A DNA stretch of 64,000 nt from JBBRYB01 sp038238115 (GTDB lineage Bacteria; Actinomycetota; Actinomycetes; Propionibacteriales; Nocardioidaceae): the NCBI GenBank assembly GCA_038238115.1, contig JBBRYB010000017.1:12966-76965 (forward strand), in the 5' to 3' direction. Of the stretch, positions 26,458 to 34,699 are shown piece after piece. The notes under the pieces were generated by a model that searched no databases, was not told the origin of the DNA, and was given only the letters and a program-made list of their open reading frames with translations. The position numbers and the translations under genes were made by a program. Each line of letters starts with the position of its first letter. Position 1 is the stretch's first letter.

Positions 26458-27423
26458 TCAGCCCGCCAGCACCTCGCACAGCAGCTCTGGGTCGACGTTG
26501 CCGCCGGAGACGACCGCAACGGTGGGGCCCGCCCCGAGCCGTTCGGCGTGCTCTCTGTAGCCGGCGACCGCGACGGCGCCGCTCGGCTCGCACACCACCT
26601 TCGCGTCGAGCACGACAGCACGCATCGCGTTGAGGATCGCGGCTTCGCTCACGGTGACCACGTCGTCGACGAGCTCCGTGATGTGCTGCCAGTTGAGCTG
26701 CCCAACGCCCTGCACCCGCAGGCCATCGGCGATCGTGCGGCCCGTCCTCGTCGCGGACCAGACGACACGCTCGCCCCGGGCGAAACCTTCGGCGAGGTCG
26801 CCTGCGAGCTCCGGCTCGACCCCGACGACGCGAATCCCGGGCCGGGCCGACTTCACCGCTGCCGCGATACCGCTGATCAGGCCGCCTCCGCCCACCGGTA
26901 CGAGAACCGTCGCCACTTCGGGTAGGTCGTCGACGATCTCCAGGCCGACCGTTCCCTGACCGGCGATGATCGCAGGATCATCGAACGGCGGGACGAACAC
27001 CGCCCCCGTCTCCTCCTGGACCTGCTCGACCTTCGCCGAACGCTCGGCCGCCTCGACCATGACGACGTGGGCGCCCTGCCCCTCGGTGGCCAGCTTCTTC
27101 ACCCGCGGGGTTGCGTACGGCATCACCACCGTCGCGGTGATCGCGGCCGTCCTCGCTGCACGGGCGAGTGCCTGGCCGTGGTTTCCCGACGAGTGGGTGA
27201 CGACGCCGCGTGCGCGCTCGTCGTCAGTCAGCAGGCTGACGGCGTTCAGCGCCCCGCGCAGCTTGAACGAGCCACCGAGCTGGAGACACTCGGCCTTCAC
27301 GAACAATGGCGCGTCGGCTCGGCCGAGGTCGGTGGCGAGCAGCGGCGTACGGCGCGCCCCGTCGGCGATCCGGACAGCCGCGGCCTCGATGGCGGCCTGG
27401 TCAACGCGCGGTGATGTCAGCAT
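26458..27423 (-). CDS. Threonine/serine dehydratase-like PLP enzyme
   Basis: This 321-residue fold-type II PLP enzyme has the Schiff-base lysine in LGGSFKLRGALNAV (about residue 54), the substrate loop THSSGNHGQALA, the phosphate-binding PVGGGGLISGIAAAV, and SGGNVDPELL near the C-terminus. It lacks the C-terminal ACT-like regulatory domains of biosynthetic IlvA, so it is closer to catabolic threonine dehydratase or serine racemase. The neighbours give no clue to the pathway. The start is ATG 27423. Confidence 0.88.
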   Translation of the reverse strand: MLTSPRVDQAAIEAAAVRIADGARRTPLLATDLGRADAPLFVKAECLQLGGSFKLRGALNAVSLLTDDERARGVVTHSSGNHGQALARAARTAAITATVVMPYATPRVKKLATEGQGAHVVMVEAAERSAKVEQVQEETGAVFVPPFDDPAIIAGQGTVGLEIVDDLPEVATVLVPVGGGGLISGIAAAVKSARPGIRVVGVEPELAGDLAEGFARGERVVWSATRTGRTIADGLRVQGVGQLNWQHITELVDDVVTVSEAAILNAMRAVVLDAKVVCEPSGAVAVAGYREHAERLGAGPTVAVVSGGNVDPELLCEVLAG

Positions 27424-27564
27424 CCGTCGACCTTAGAACCTCCACAGGGCCGTGCGCGCACCGTCCACGAGATCATCTGAGACAGCGCTCCTGGAGTTGT
27501 GTTCGCTACTCTGCAAGCACGATTTTGGCCGCGTGATTAGGCTGAATGCGAGGAGGTGGTCGAC

Positions 27565-27864
27565 GTGAGAGTTCTTGTCTACGTCGTGCCCATCGTGTTG
27601 ATGATTTACTGCTGGGTCGAGATCGCCCAGTCCGATCCGCGGCAGGTCCGTCAGCTGACCCGCGGCCTGTGGTCGCTCGTCGTACTCATCCCTATCGCCG
27701 GCGCCATCGGGTGGCTCGCCTACGGCCGACCCAACGGAGACAAGGTCCGACGCGTCGCCGTCAAGCCACCCCGACGGTCCGTCGGCCCTGATGACGACCC
27801 TGAGTTCCTGCGCAGTCTGCGCCGCCCCAAGCCTCCGGAGGACAGCGGCCCCACGGTGCCCTGA
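27565..27864 (+). CDS. Small membrane protein with PLD-nuclease N-terminal-like domain
   Basis: This 99-residue protein has two transmembrane segments (about residues 2-20 and 36-56: LVYVVPIVLMIYCWVEI; LWSLVVLIPIAGAIGWLAYG), then a basic, Pro-rich cytoplasmic tail. The spacing and the W-L-x-x-V-x-x-P-x-x-G-x-x-x-W-L-x-x-G motif fit the PLDc_N family, which is not itself catalytic. GTG 27565 is chosen because AGGAGG (27551-27556) is eight bases upstream; an earlier GTG at 27556 overlaps this site. It converges on ccsB. Confidence 0.8.
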   Translation: MRVLVYVVPIVLMIYCWVEIAQSDPRQVRQLTRGLWSLVVLIPIAGAIGWLAYGRPNGDKVRRVAVKPPRRSVGPDDDPEFLRSLRRPKPPEDSGPTVP

Positions 27865-27883
27865 GCCCCGAGCACGACGGCAA

Positions 27884-27923
27884 GGCGGTGCCTCCGGCGA
27901 GAGGGCGGCGCCTCCGGCGAGAG
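27884..27923. repeat. Two 20-bp tandem units between convergent genes
   Basis: GGCGGTGCCTCCGGCGAGAG is repeated with one change (GGCGGCGCC...), followed by a partial GGCGCCGG. The array fills the gap between the PLDc_N-like gene and ccsB. GGCGCC self-complementarity may allow hairpins, so a terminator role is possible. Confidence 0.6.
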
Positions 27924-27944
27924 GGCGCCGGTCCCGCGGGCCGG

Positions 27945-28946
27945 CTACATGCCGGAGTAGGAGTGCAACCCCGACCCGAACAGGTTGATCCCCACGAAGT
28001 TGAACAGGAACGTCGCATATCCGAGCAGGGCGACGTACGCCGCGGCCCGACCCTGCCAGCCCGCCGTGGCGCGTGCATGCAGGTATGCCGCATAAGCCAC
28101 CCAGGTAATGAAGGCCCAGACCTCCTTGGGGTCCCATCCCCAGAATCTCCCCCAGGCGTACTGCGCCCAGATGGCCCCGGCGAGCACGGCGAACGTCCAC
28201 AGCGGAAACGCGAACGCATGCACCCGGTAGGCCAGCCTGTCGATCGCCTCAGCGCTCGGAGTGCTCCACAGGAAGCCCCGGCGCGGCGCGTCGGGGTGAG
28301 CACGGGCCGTGGCCTCGAGCCGGCTGCGGAGCAGGTAGAGCACCGACGCGAGCGCCCCGACCGTGAACGCTCCTCCCGCGGTCGCCGCCGCCGACACGTG
28401 GATGGCGAGCCAGTACGAGTGCAGGGCCGGGACGAGCGGACCGACCGGCCGGTACAAGACGAGCACTGCGATCCCGAGCACAGTGACGAGAAACCCCGTG
28501 ACGAGCAGCCCCAACCAGCGCACCTGGTAGCGCCTGACCAAGAAGACGTAGGCGACGGCGACCGCGAGCGTCGACGTGATCGAGAACTCGTACATGCTGC
28601 CCCACGGCACCCGGTCGGCAGCGAGCCCCCGGCTCACCACCGCGACGGTGTGGATCAGTAGCGCGAGCACGGTCAGCCCCAGGCCGATCCGCCCGAAGCG
28701 GTCGCTGCGCTCGACGTCCTCGTCGTCATCGCTGCCACTCGACGCGAGCTCGCGGCGCAGCGGGCCCGCTGCCGTCGCGCCGCCAGCCGCGGTGGCGACG
28801 AGGGGGCGCGGCGTGGGTGCTGTCTCGCTCGTCAGGTCCCGCGCCATCGCCCACTCGGCCATGTGCGCCAGCATGGCCAGGGCATAGACGATCGTGGCGG
28901 AGTAGATCGCGTTGTTGCTCAGGTGGGCGAGCGCCTGGGTCGTCAC
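27945..28946 (-). CDS. ccsB: Cytochrome c biogenesis protein CcsB (ResC/CcsA family)
   Basis: This 333-residue membrane protein of System II cytochrome c maturation handles haem delivery at the outer face of the membrane together with ResB. The haem-binding WGWDPKE motif is at residues 269-275, with conserved histidines near 99, 176, 183 and 243 in flanking helices. A hydrophilic Ala/Gly/Asp-rich insert (about residues 37-84) follows the first helix. The GTG start at 28946 overlaps the resB stop (GTGA). It is the last gene of the hemL-to-ccsB series. Confidence 0.95.
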   Translation of the reverse strand: MTTQALAHLSNNAIYSATIVYALAMLAHMAEWAMARDLTSETAPTPRPLVATAAGGATAAGPLRRELASSGSDDDEDVERSDRFGRIGLGLTVLALLIHTVAVVSRGLAADRVPWGSMYEFSITSTLAVAVAYVFLVRRYQVRWLGLLVTGFLVTVLGIAVLVLYRPVGPLVPALHSYWLAIHVSAAATAGGAFTVGALASVLYLLRSRLEATARAHPDAPRRGFLWSTPSAEAIDRLAYRVHAFAFPLWTFAVLAGAIWAQYAWGRFWGWDPKEVWAFITWVAYAAYLHARATAGWQGRAAAYVALLGYATFLFNFVGINLFGSGLHSYSGM

Positions 28947-30673
28947 AGCTTCTCCTCGTCGTCGGCCGCTGCTCGGTTGGTGGCATCCGACTCGCGCCGC
29001 GCCGTCGGGTGCTCCGGCGTGGCGGCGCGTCGCAGCCGGCCGGCGACCTCGGCGACGTGCGCGCCCGGGTCGCCGCCCGACACCCGGTCGAGCGCTGCGA
29101 TCTCGACCACCGTACGCCCTTCGACGGATCTCAGCCGCACCCAGGTGCGACGAGGTCGGATGAACAGGGATCCGAGCAGCCCGAGGATCGCCGCGAGCAC
29201 CCCGACAAGAGGGATGACCTTGCCCGGTGCGTGGTTGATCTGCAGCTTCACCCAGCGCTGGTAGCCGTCGAATGTGATGGAGCCGACCTTGCCCAGCTGC
29301 ATCGTCTGGCCCTTCCTCAGCAGCAGTGCCCGCGGGTTCCCGTCCGTCGTCTTCAGGGCTGTCAGGTTGTCCTTGTCGAGCACGTAGACCGACTGTGAGG
29401 CGCCCGAGTCCAGCCCGAGGTTGCCCTGGTAGGCGATCAGCGACAGCACCGGGTTTCGTGCATCGGGGAAGACCGAACAGGGCTGGCCCCTGCACAGCGA
29501 CGCCGTCGGGAAGAAGTAGCCCTCGAACGCAAGCTGGTCGGGGGCCGCGTCGGGCACCTTGATGACACCGTAGGACACGAATGAGTTGTCCTGGGGCAAG
29601 AAGATCACCGGCCCCGAGTAGGCCAGCTTGCCGGCACCGTCGCGCACGGTGACCACTGGTGCGTAGCCGTGCCCGACGAGGAAGACCGACGTCTGGTCGA
29701 CCTCGAGCGGGTGATTGACCCGGAGGTCGTAGGAGTACGGCGCCGCGCCCGGATGATCCGTCACGGACAGGTTGGCGTCGAACGTCAACGGTGTTCCCTG
29801 TCCCGCCCCCGAGCTCTTCCAGCTGACGTTGAAATCCTTGACGGTGAAGCTGAAGGGCGCCAGGTTCGCCACGTCGAAACGAGCGCCGGGAGTGAACTCG
29901 TCGTACTGGATCAGCGTGTCGGAGAAGCCCTGCCCGCTGATGACGGCGGCGCTGCCCTTGAAGCCGTACAAGCCGGTCACGGCGACTCCGACGAGCACGA
30001 CCAGCAGGGCGAGGTGGAAAAGCAGGTTGCCCGCCTCGCGCAGGTATCCCTTCTCCGCGCTGACCACGACGCTGTCAGCCGCGTCGTAGACCTCCACGCG
30101 GCGACGCTGGGCTTGCATCAGCTCGCGTACCCGCTGGGTCAAGAGGGCGACCGGCTCGTCGCTGCTCCAGGTGTCGTACGCCGACAACCGACTCAGGTTG
30201 CGCGGCGCCTTCGGCGGCCGCGCCCGGACGGCACGCAGATAGACCCGAAGCCGCGGCACGATGCAACCGACGAGCGAAACCATGAGCAACACGTAGATGG
30301 AGCTGAACCACACCGAGCTGTAGACGTTGAACATGCCGACGCGCTCGAACAGTGGGGCGAGCGCCGGATGCTTGTCCGTCCAGATCGTCACCGCTGACGG
30401 GTCGACCCGCTCCTGCGGGATCAGTGAGCCCGGGATGGCTGCGACCGCGAGCAGGAAAAGCAGGATCAAGGCGGTGCGCATCGATGTGAGCTGCCGCCAA
30501 CTCCAGCGCGCGAGCTCCGGTGGCCTGAGCGCCGGGGCTCCGGGTCGTGCCGGCGGTCCCGGCGACATCGGCGCCGGGCTCGGGCCGGCCTCGGTCGGCT
30601 CCGACGAGACGAAGGCCTCGTCGGGCGGTCGGGCGAAGTCGGCCGGGCGGTCAGACGGCGGTCTCAAAGCCAC
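28943..30673 (-). CDS. resB: Cytochrome c biogenesis protein ResB
   Basis: This 576-residue partner of CcsB in System II cytochrome c maturation has three N-terminal helices: one near residues 65-82 (MRTALILLFLLAVAAIPGS), one near 118-137, and one near 220-240, then a large extracytoplasmic domain, and a final helix near 505-525. The start is GTG 30673, which overlaps the ccdA 3' end by 23 bp. The first 55 residues are Pro-rich and hydrophilic. The C-terminal tail is highly charged. Known as Ccs1 in plastids. Confidence 0.93.
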   Translation of the reverse strand: MALRPPSDRPADFARPPDEAFVSSEPTEAGPSPAPMSPGPPARPGAPALRPPELARWSWRQLTSMRTALILLFLLAVAAIPGSLIPQERVDPSAVTIWTDKHPALAPLFERVGMFNVYSSVWFSSIYVLLMVSLVGCIVPRLRVYLRAVRARPPKAPRNLSRLSAYDTWSSDEPVALLTQRVRELMQAQRRRVEVYDAADSVVVSAEKGYLREAGNLLFHLALLVVLVGVAVTGLYGFKGSAAVISGQGFSDTLIQYDEFTPGARFDVANLAPFSFTVKDFNVSWKSSGAGQGTPLTFDANLSVTDHPGAAPYSYDLRVNHPLEVDQTSVFLVGHGYAPVVTVRDGAGKLAYSGPVIFLPQDNSFVSYGVIKVPDAAPDQLAFEGYFFPTASLCRGQPCSVFPDARNPVLSLIAYQGNLGLDSGASQSVYVLDKDNLTALKTTDGNPRALLLRKGQTMQLGKVGSITFDGYQRWVKLQINHAPGKVIPLVGVLAAILGLLGSLFIRPRRTWVRLRSVEGRTVVEIAALDRVSGGDPGAHVAEVAGRLRRAATPEHPTARRESDATNRAAADDEEKL

Positions 30674-31454
30674 CGGCCCACCCCCTCATGTCGGCGATCA
30701 GCGCGCCCCATGCCCCTGTCACCATCAAGATGCCCACCACGACCAACATGCCTCCGCCGAGGCGCATCACCCAAGCTTGGTGTTGGCGGACCCAGCCGAC
30801 GGCACCCATCATCTTGCGAAAGGAAACCGCCGCGACGAGGAAGGGGATACCGAGCCCGAGACAGTAGACGAACGCGAGGAAGGCACCTCGGCTGGGGTTC
30901 GGCCCGAAGGCTCCGCCCAGCGACAGCACGGCACCCAGGGTCGGCCCGATGCAAGGCGTCCAGCCGAGCCCGAAGAGAACGCCGAGCAGCGGTGCCGCAG
31001 CGAGCCCGACGGCCGGCACCTGGTGGATTCGCAGGTCGCGCTGGAGCAGGGGCACGACACCGGAGAAGACGAGGCCGAGCATGATCGTGACGACGCCGAG
31101 GACCTTCGTCAGCAGCACTTGATGGTCCAAGAGCAGGTAGCCGAGCTGGCCGAACGCCCCGCCCACGGCGATGAACACGAGGGAGAAGCCGAGCACAAAC
31201 AGCACAGTGCCGGTCACCATCCGGCCGCGCACCCCGGTGCTGCCCTTGGCCACGATGTCGGCTCCGGACAGACCCGTGACATAGGAGACGTAGCCGGGCA
31301 GCAGGGGAAGGACGCAGGGCGAGAAGAACGACACGAGGCCGGCGACCATGGCCACGGGCACGGCGAGCAGGATCGACCCGTCGAGCGCAGTGTCTCGAAA
31401 CCAGCCACCGATCGATGCGACTGGTGCGAGCGAGGGGTCGAGCAGCAGCTCCAC
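30651..31454 (-). CDS. ccdA: Thiol:disulfide transport protein CcdA
   Basis: This 267-residue membrane protein (DsbD beta-domain type) moves reducing power from cytoplasmic thioredoxin to extracytoplasmic ResA. It has six transmembrane helices and the two redox cysteines in SFFSPCVLPLLPGY (Cys47) and GWTPCIGPTLG (Cys168). The start is GTG 31454, six bases after the resA stop region. Reduced ResA then keeps the apocytochrome c CxxCH cysteines ready for haem attachment. Confidence 0.95.
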   Translation of the reverse strand: MELLLDPSLAPVASIGGWFRDTALDGSILLAVPVAMVAGLVSFFSPCVLPLLPGYVSYVTGLSGADIVAKGSTGVRGRMVTGTVLFVLGFSLVFIAVGGAFGQLGYLLLDHQVLLTKVLGVVTIMLGLVFSGVVPLLQRDLRIHQVPAVGLAAAPLLGVLFGLGWTPCIGPTLGAVLSLGGAFGPNPSRGAFLAFVYCLGLGIPFLVAAVSFRKMMGAVGWVRQHQAWVMRLGGGMLVVVGILMVTGAWGALIADMRGWAGGFETAV

Positions 31455-31460
31455 GGGCGG

Positions 31461-32072
31461 TCAGGCCCCCGCCCCGAGTTCGTGCACGAGCCCGACCAGG
31501 GTGCTCGCGGTCGTCGGACCGGACACCAGTGCGGCGATCCGGCCCTGGGCATCGATGACGATCGTCGAGGGGATCGACGTGGGGTTGATGATCCCGTAGA
31601 ACTTGAGCAGCAGCGCGCTGTCCTGGTCGACCAGACTCGGGTAGGGGACGTCGAAAGTGCGCACAAAGGCCTTGGCTTCGGCGCTCGACTCACCGTTCTG
31701 CCGGGTGTCGATGCCGACGAACTGGGCGCCTGGCAGCCGATCCGCCGCCTCGACGAGGTCAAGTGCCTCACCCCGGCACGGCCCGCACCACGAACCCCAC
31801 ACGTTCAGCACGATGACCTTGCCGTGGTAGTCGCCCGTGTCGATGGTGCCGCCGCCGAGAGCGGCGCCGGCGAGAGTCGGGGCCGGCTTGCGGTCGGCGG
31901 GGGCGATCATCGTCACGCTGCCGTCACCGGTGATGTAGCCCTTGGCACCGGTGCTGCTGGCGCCTGACGTCGCGCAGCTCGCCACCGATGCGACGAGCAC
32001 GAACGCGACCACGAGCGCGGCCGCTGCGTGGACGATGTGCCGTCCGCGACGGCGCCGAGGCGGCAACGTCAT
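31461..32072 (-). CDS. resA: Thiol-disulfide oxidoreductase, lipoprotein (ResA/TlpA-like)
   Basis: This 203-residue thioredoxin-fold protein is anchored outside the membrane. It has a basic N-terminus, a hydrophobic segment (residues 18-30) and a lipobox VASC with the lipid cysteine at 33. The active site WCGPC covers residues 95-99, and the cis-proline loop is PTSIPSTIVID. ATG 32072 overlaps the phosphatase stop by 4 bp. Context with ccdA, resB and ccsB points to apocytochrome c reduction. Confidence 0.93.
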   Translation of the reverse strand: MTLPPRRRRGRHIVHAAAALVVAFVLVASVASCATSGASSTGAKGYITGDGSVTMIAPADRKPAPTLAGAALGGGTIDTGDYHGKVIVLNVWGSWCGPCRGEALDLVEAADRLPGAQFVGIDTRQNGESSAEAKAFVRTFDVPYPSLVDQDSALLLKFYGIINPTSIPSTIVIDAQGRIAALVSGPTTASTLVGLVHELGAGA

Positions 32073-32731
32073 GCTCCGGCGGTGAAGTTCTTCGCGGCCC
32101 GGACCGGCACGAGGTCGGCCGCCGGCTCGGAGTAGGCGACGCTCGTGACCCGCTCGCCGTCGTACGTGAATGTCGTCAGGCTCGCTAGGCTGCACTGGCG
32201 ACGGCGCGGGTCGTGGAAGAGCCGCCGCCCCTCGACCTGCGACCGCACGATCCAGACCGGCAGCTGGTGCGACACGATCAGCGCCTCGTGTCCGGTGCTC
32301 GCCTCCCGAGTGTCGTACATGGCCGCGAGCATGCGTACGACGATGTCGCGGTACGGCTCCCCCCACGAGGGGCGGACCGGGTTGTAGAGATATTTCCACG
32401 CCGCAGGCTTGCGCAGCGCGCCGTCGCCGACACCGAAGTGCTGACCCTCGAACTTGTTCGACGCTTCCACGACGCGATCGTCGGTGACGATATCGAGGCC
32501 CAATGCCGCGGCTGTCGGCTGGGCCGTCTCCTGGGCGCGCTCGAGGGGGGACGACACGATCCGGGCGATATCGCGGCCCTTCAGCGTCTGCGCGACCCGC
32601 TCGGCCATCTGGACGCCGACGTCGCTGAGATGGAACTCCGGGAGGCGCCCGTAGAGGATCCCGCCGGGGTTGTATACCTCGCCATGACGCAGCAGATGGA
32701 CGACTGTCTTCGTCGTGCTGGTCGAGGTCAT
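32069..32731 (-). CDS. Histidine phosphatase (phosphoglycerate mutase-like) family protein
   Basis: This 220-residue protein has the catalytic LLRHGEV motif (His15) and VSSPLERAQETAQP, with a second histidine in ALIVSHQLPVW. The substrate cannot be told; most relatives are phosphatases rather than true mutases. It overlaps hemL upstream and resA downstream by ATGA, and the same hemL-phosphatase-resA order occurs in mycobacteria, so a link to haem or cytochrome assembly is likely but unproven. Confidence 0.88.
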   Translation of the reverse strand: MTSTSTTKTVVHLLRHGEVYNPGGILYGRLPEFHLSDVGVQMAERVAQTLKGRDIARIVSSPLERAQETAQPTAAALGLDIVTDDRVVEASNKFEGQHFGVGDGALRKPAAWKYLYNPVRPSWGEPYRDIVVRMLAAMYDTREASTGHEALIVSHQLPVWIVRSQVEGRRLFHDPRRRQCSLASLTTFTYDGERVTSVAYSEPAADLVPVRAAKNFTAGA

Positions 32732-34083
32732 CGGTGTCCTTCGGGTCGTGCGGCGGCCGCGGCCGCGGCGGCCTTGGGGAGCGCTGCCGCGATCCGGTCG
32801 ATCGCGGCGTCGTCATGGGCGGCGCTGACGAACCACGCTTCGAACGCACTCGGCGGCAGGTAGACGCCCGCGTCGAGCATCGAGTGGAAGAAGGCCCGGA
32901 ACCGGTACAGCGCCTGGCGGCTTGCCTCATCGAAGTTGCGGACCGCGGTGGCCCCATGGTCTTCTACGAAGAAGCAGCTGAAAAGGTTTCCGGCGGCCTG
33001 GACGACGTGCGGAACGCCTGCGCCCGTCAACGCCTCGGTAACCAGACCGGCGATGGTCTGCGCGGCACGGTCCAGCGCCGCGTACGTCGCCTCGGTGGCG
33101 AGTCGCAGCGTGGTGAGCCCGGCGGTCGTTGCGATCGGGTTTCCGGACAGCGTGCCGGCCTGGTAGACCGGGCCGACCGGTGCCAGCTCGGCCATCACGT
33201 CGGCGCGACCGCCGAATGCAGCAGCTGGGAAACCGCCGCCCATCACCTTGCCGAACGTCATCAGGTCGGGGCTCCAGCCCTCCGCCGCTCCGTCAATCCC
33301 CCAGTGGCCGGACCGGCTCACCCGGAAGCCCGTCATCACCTCGTCGCTGACGAAGAGGGCACCATGGTCGCGACACAGCTCGGCCAGGCGGCCGTTGAAG
33401 TACTCGACGGGAGGTATTGCGCCCATGTTTCCGCAGGCGGCCTCCGTGATGAGGCAGGCGATCCGGTCGCCGAACTCGGCGAACACGATCTGGACGGCGT
33501 CGATGTCGTTGTAGGGCAGCACCACGGTGGAGGCGGTCGAGGCGGCCGGCACTCCCGGCGTGCCCGGCAGCGCGAACGTGGCCACGCCCGAGCCCGCTGC
33601 GGCCAGCAGGCTGTCCACGTGTCCGTGGTAGCAGCCGGCGAACTTCACGACCAGCTCCCGTCCGGTGTAGCCGCGGGCGAGCCTGATCGCCGACATCGTC
33701 GCCTCGGTGCCGGAGGAGACGAGGCGCACCTGGTCGACTGGCGTTCGGGCGACGATCTCTTCGGCCAGCTCCACCTCTGGAACCGACGGCGTCCCGAACG
33801 ACGTACCCGAGCTGACGGCTCGCTGGACGGCGTCGACCACCTCAGGATGGGCGTGGCCCAAGATCATCGGGCCCCAGGAGCAGACCAGGTCGACATACTC
33901 GTTGCCGTCGACGTCGTACAGGTAGGGACCTGACCCGCGGGCCATGAACCGTGGCGTGCCGCCGACGGCGCGAAACGCGCGCACAGGGCTGTTGACTCCG
34001 CCGGGGGTCACATCGAGAGCCCGGGCGAACAGCTCACCCGAGCCGGCCGTTGTGGTCCGGGCTTCGTCATCCAGCGAGGTCAC
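32728..34083 (-). CDS. hemL: Glutamate-1-semialdehyde 2,1-aminomutase
   Basis: This 451-residue PLP enzyme makes 5-aminolevulinate from glutamate-1-semialdehyde, the product of HemA. The Schiff-base lysine is Lys279 (MTFGKVMGGGFP), with LVSSGTEATMSAIRLARG for PLP phosphate binding and FVSDEVMTGFR for the ring. GTG 34083 is the start that fits the family; the same frame is open for 84 more codons upstream only because it passes through a 21-bp tandem repeat. It begins the tightly overlapping hemL-phosphatase-resA-ccdA-resB-ccsB series. Confidence 0.95.
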   Translation of the reverse strand: MTSLDDEARTTTAGSGELFARALDVTPGGVNSPVRAFRAVGGTPRFMARGSGPYLYDVDGNEYVDLVCSWGPMILGHAHPEVVDAVQRAVSSGTSFGTPSVPEVELAEEIVARTPVDQVRLVSSGTEATMSAIRLARGYTGRELVVKFAGCYHGHVDSLLAAAGSGVATFALPGTPGVPAASTASTVVLPYNDIDAVQIVFAEFGDRIACLITEAACGNMGAIPPVEYFNGRLAELCRDHGALFVSDEVMTGFRVSRSGHWGIDGAAEGWSPDLMTFGKVMGGGFPAAAFGGRADVMAELAPVGPVYQAGTLSGNPIATTAGLTTLRLATEATYAALDRAAQTIAGLVTEALTGAGVPHVVQAAGNLFSCFFVEDHGATAVRNFDEASRQALYRFRAFFHSMLDAGVYLPPSAFEAWFVSAAHDDAAIDRIAAALPKAAAAAAAARPEGHR

Positions 34084-34178
34084 CCTGCCATTGTCGCCGA
34101 CTCCCCTTCCTCCCGCCTCGGCGCCCACCCACGCCCGTCCGTGGCTTAGCGTCGGTGGGCGCGGGCCGCCGCCGCCAT

Positions 34179-34262
34179 GCCCCGCCGCGCGCTGCGTCTG
34201 CCCCGCCGCGCGCTGAGTCTGCCCCGCCTCGCTCTGAGTCTGCCCCGCCGCGCTCTGCGTCT
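34179..34262. repeat. 21-bp tandem repeat, four units
   Basis: Four units of the form GCCCCGCCGCGCGCTGAGTCT, each differing from the next by one to three bases, lie about 100 bp upstream of the hemL start. The array abuts the hairpin at 34261. Confidence 0.85.
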
Positions 34263-34300
34263 GCCATGTGAACACTGCCTCCGCAGTGTGCACATGGCAG
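34261..34300. terminator. Strong 18-bp hairpin, possible terminator or attenuator
   Basis: CTGCCATGTGAACACTGC pairs with GCAGTGTGCACATGGCAG with a single A/G mismatch, around a CTCC loop (34279-34282). No T-run follows on either strand. A further half copy (CTGCCATGTTCAC) lies at 34323. A DNA-binding site is an alternative reading. Confidence 0.6.
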
Positions 34301-34583
34301 ATCAGCCGGGTGGAACCTGCACCTGCCATGTTCACCTCGGGACACGGCGTCTCGTGATCAGCATCGTGACGACGTTCCAGGCGCTCATCGCCTCTCGCCC
34401 TGGTCTCGCCCGTCCCTTCGACGCCGTAACTGGAAACGACCGGACAAGAGCCTTCCGGAGGGTCTCAAGGGCACGCGCAGCCTCGACGAGCTCACCCAGT
34501 TCCTGCCGCTGCCGCAATGATCGTCCTGATCTTCTGTGTGCTCGGCACGACGACCCGCCGCGCCCGCGCCCCAACGGTGACGA

Positions 34584-34686
34584 GCCCGCGGCCGTGTCGT
34601 GACCGAGGCCGTGTCGTGACCGAGGCCGTGTCCTGACCGAGGCAGTGTCCTGACCGAGTCCGTGTCCAGATCGAGGCCGTGTCCAG
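34584..34686. repeat. 17-bp tandem repeat, about six units
   Basis: Units of the form GACCGAGGCCGTGTCCT repeat with exact 17-base spacing at 34601, 34618, 34635, 34652 and 34669, with a diverged unit before and a trace after. The array ends 14 bp before the hemB stop. The period is not a multiple of three, so it is not coding. Confidence 0.85.
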
Positions 34687-34699
34687 ACGACGGCTGCCG

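Larger units (their letters stand above)
34084..34699. other. Gene-free gap between hemB and hemL
   Basis: No convincing gene lies in these 616 bp. They hold, in order on the plus strand, a 21-bp tandem array, a strong 18-bp hairpin, plain GC-rich sequence, and a 17-bp tandem array next to the hemB stop. The hemL promoter must lie here if hemL is not read through from hemB. Confidence 0.75.

Noticed and set aside
30327..31967. 546-codon plus-strand frame opposite resB, ccdA and resA
   Set aside because: It is antisense to three adjacent genes of one pathway and has a His/Glu/Arg-rich shadow composition.
34084..34335. 84-residue N-terminal extension of hemL
   Set aside because: The extension is GQTQ-type repeat from the 21-bp array; HemL proteins begin near the chosen GTG, and the array is intergenic in character.
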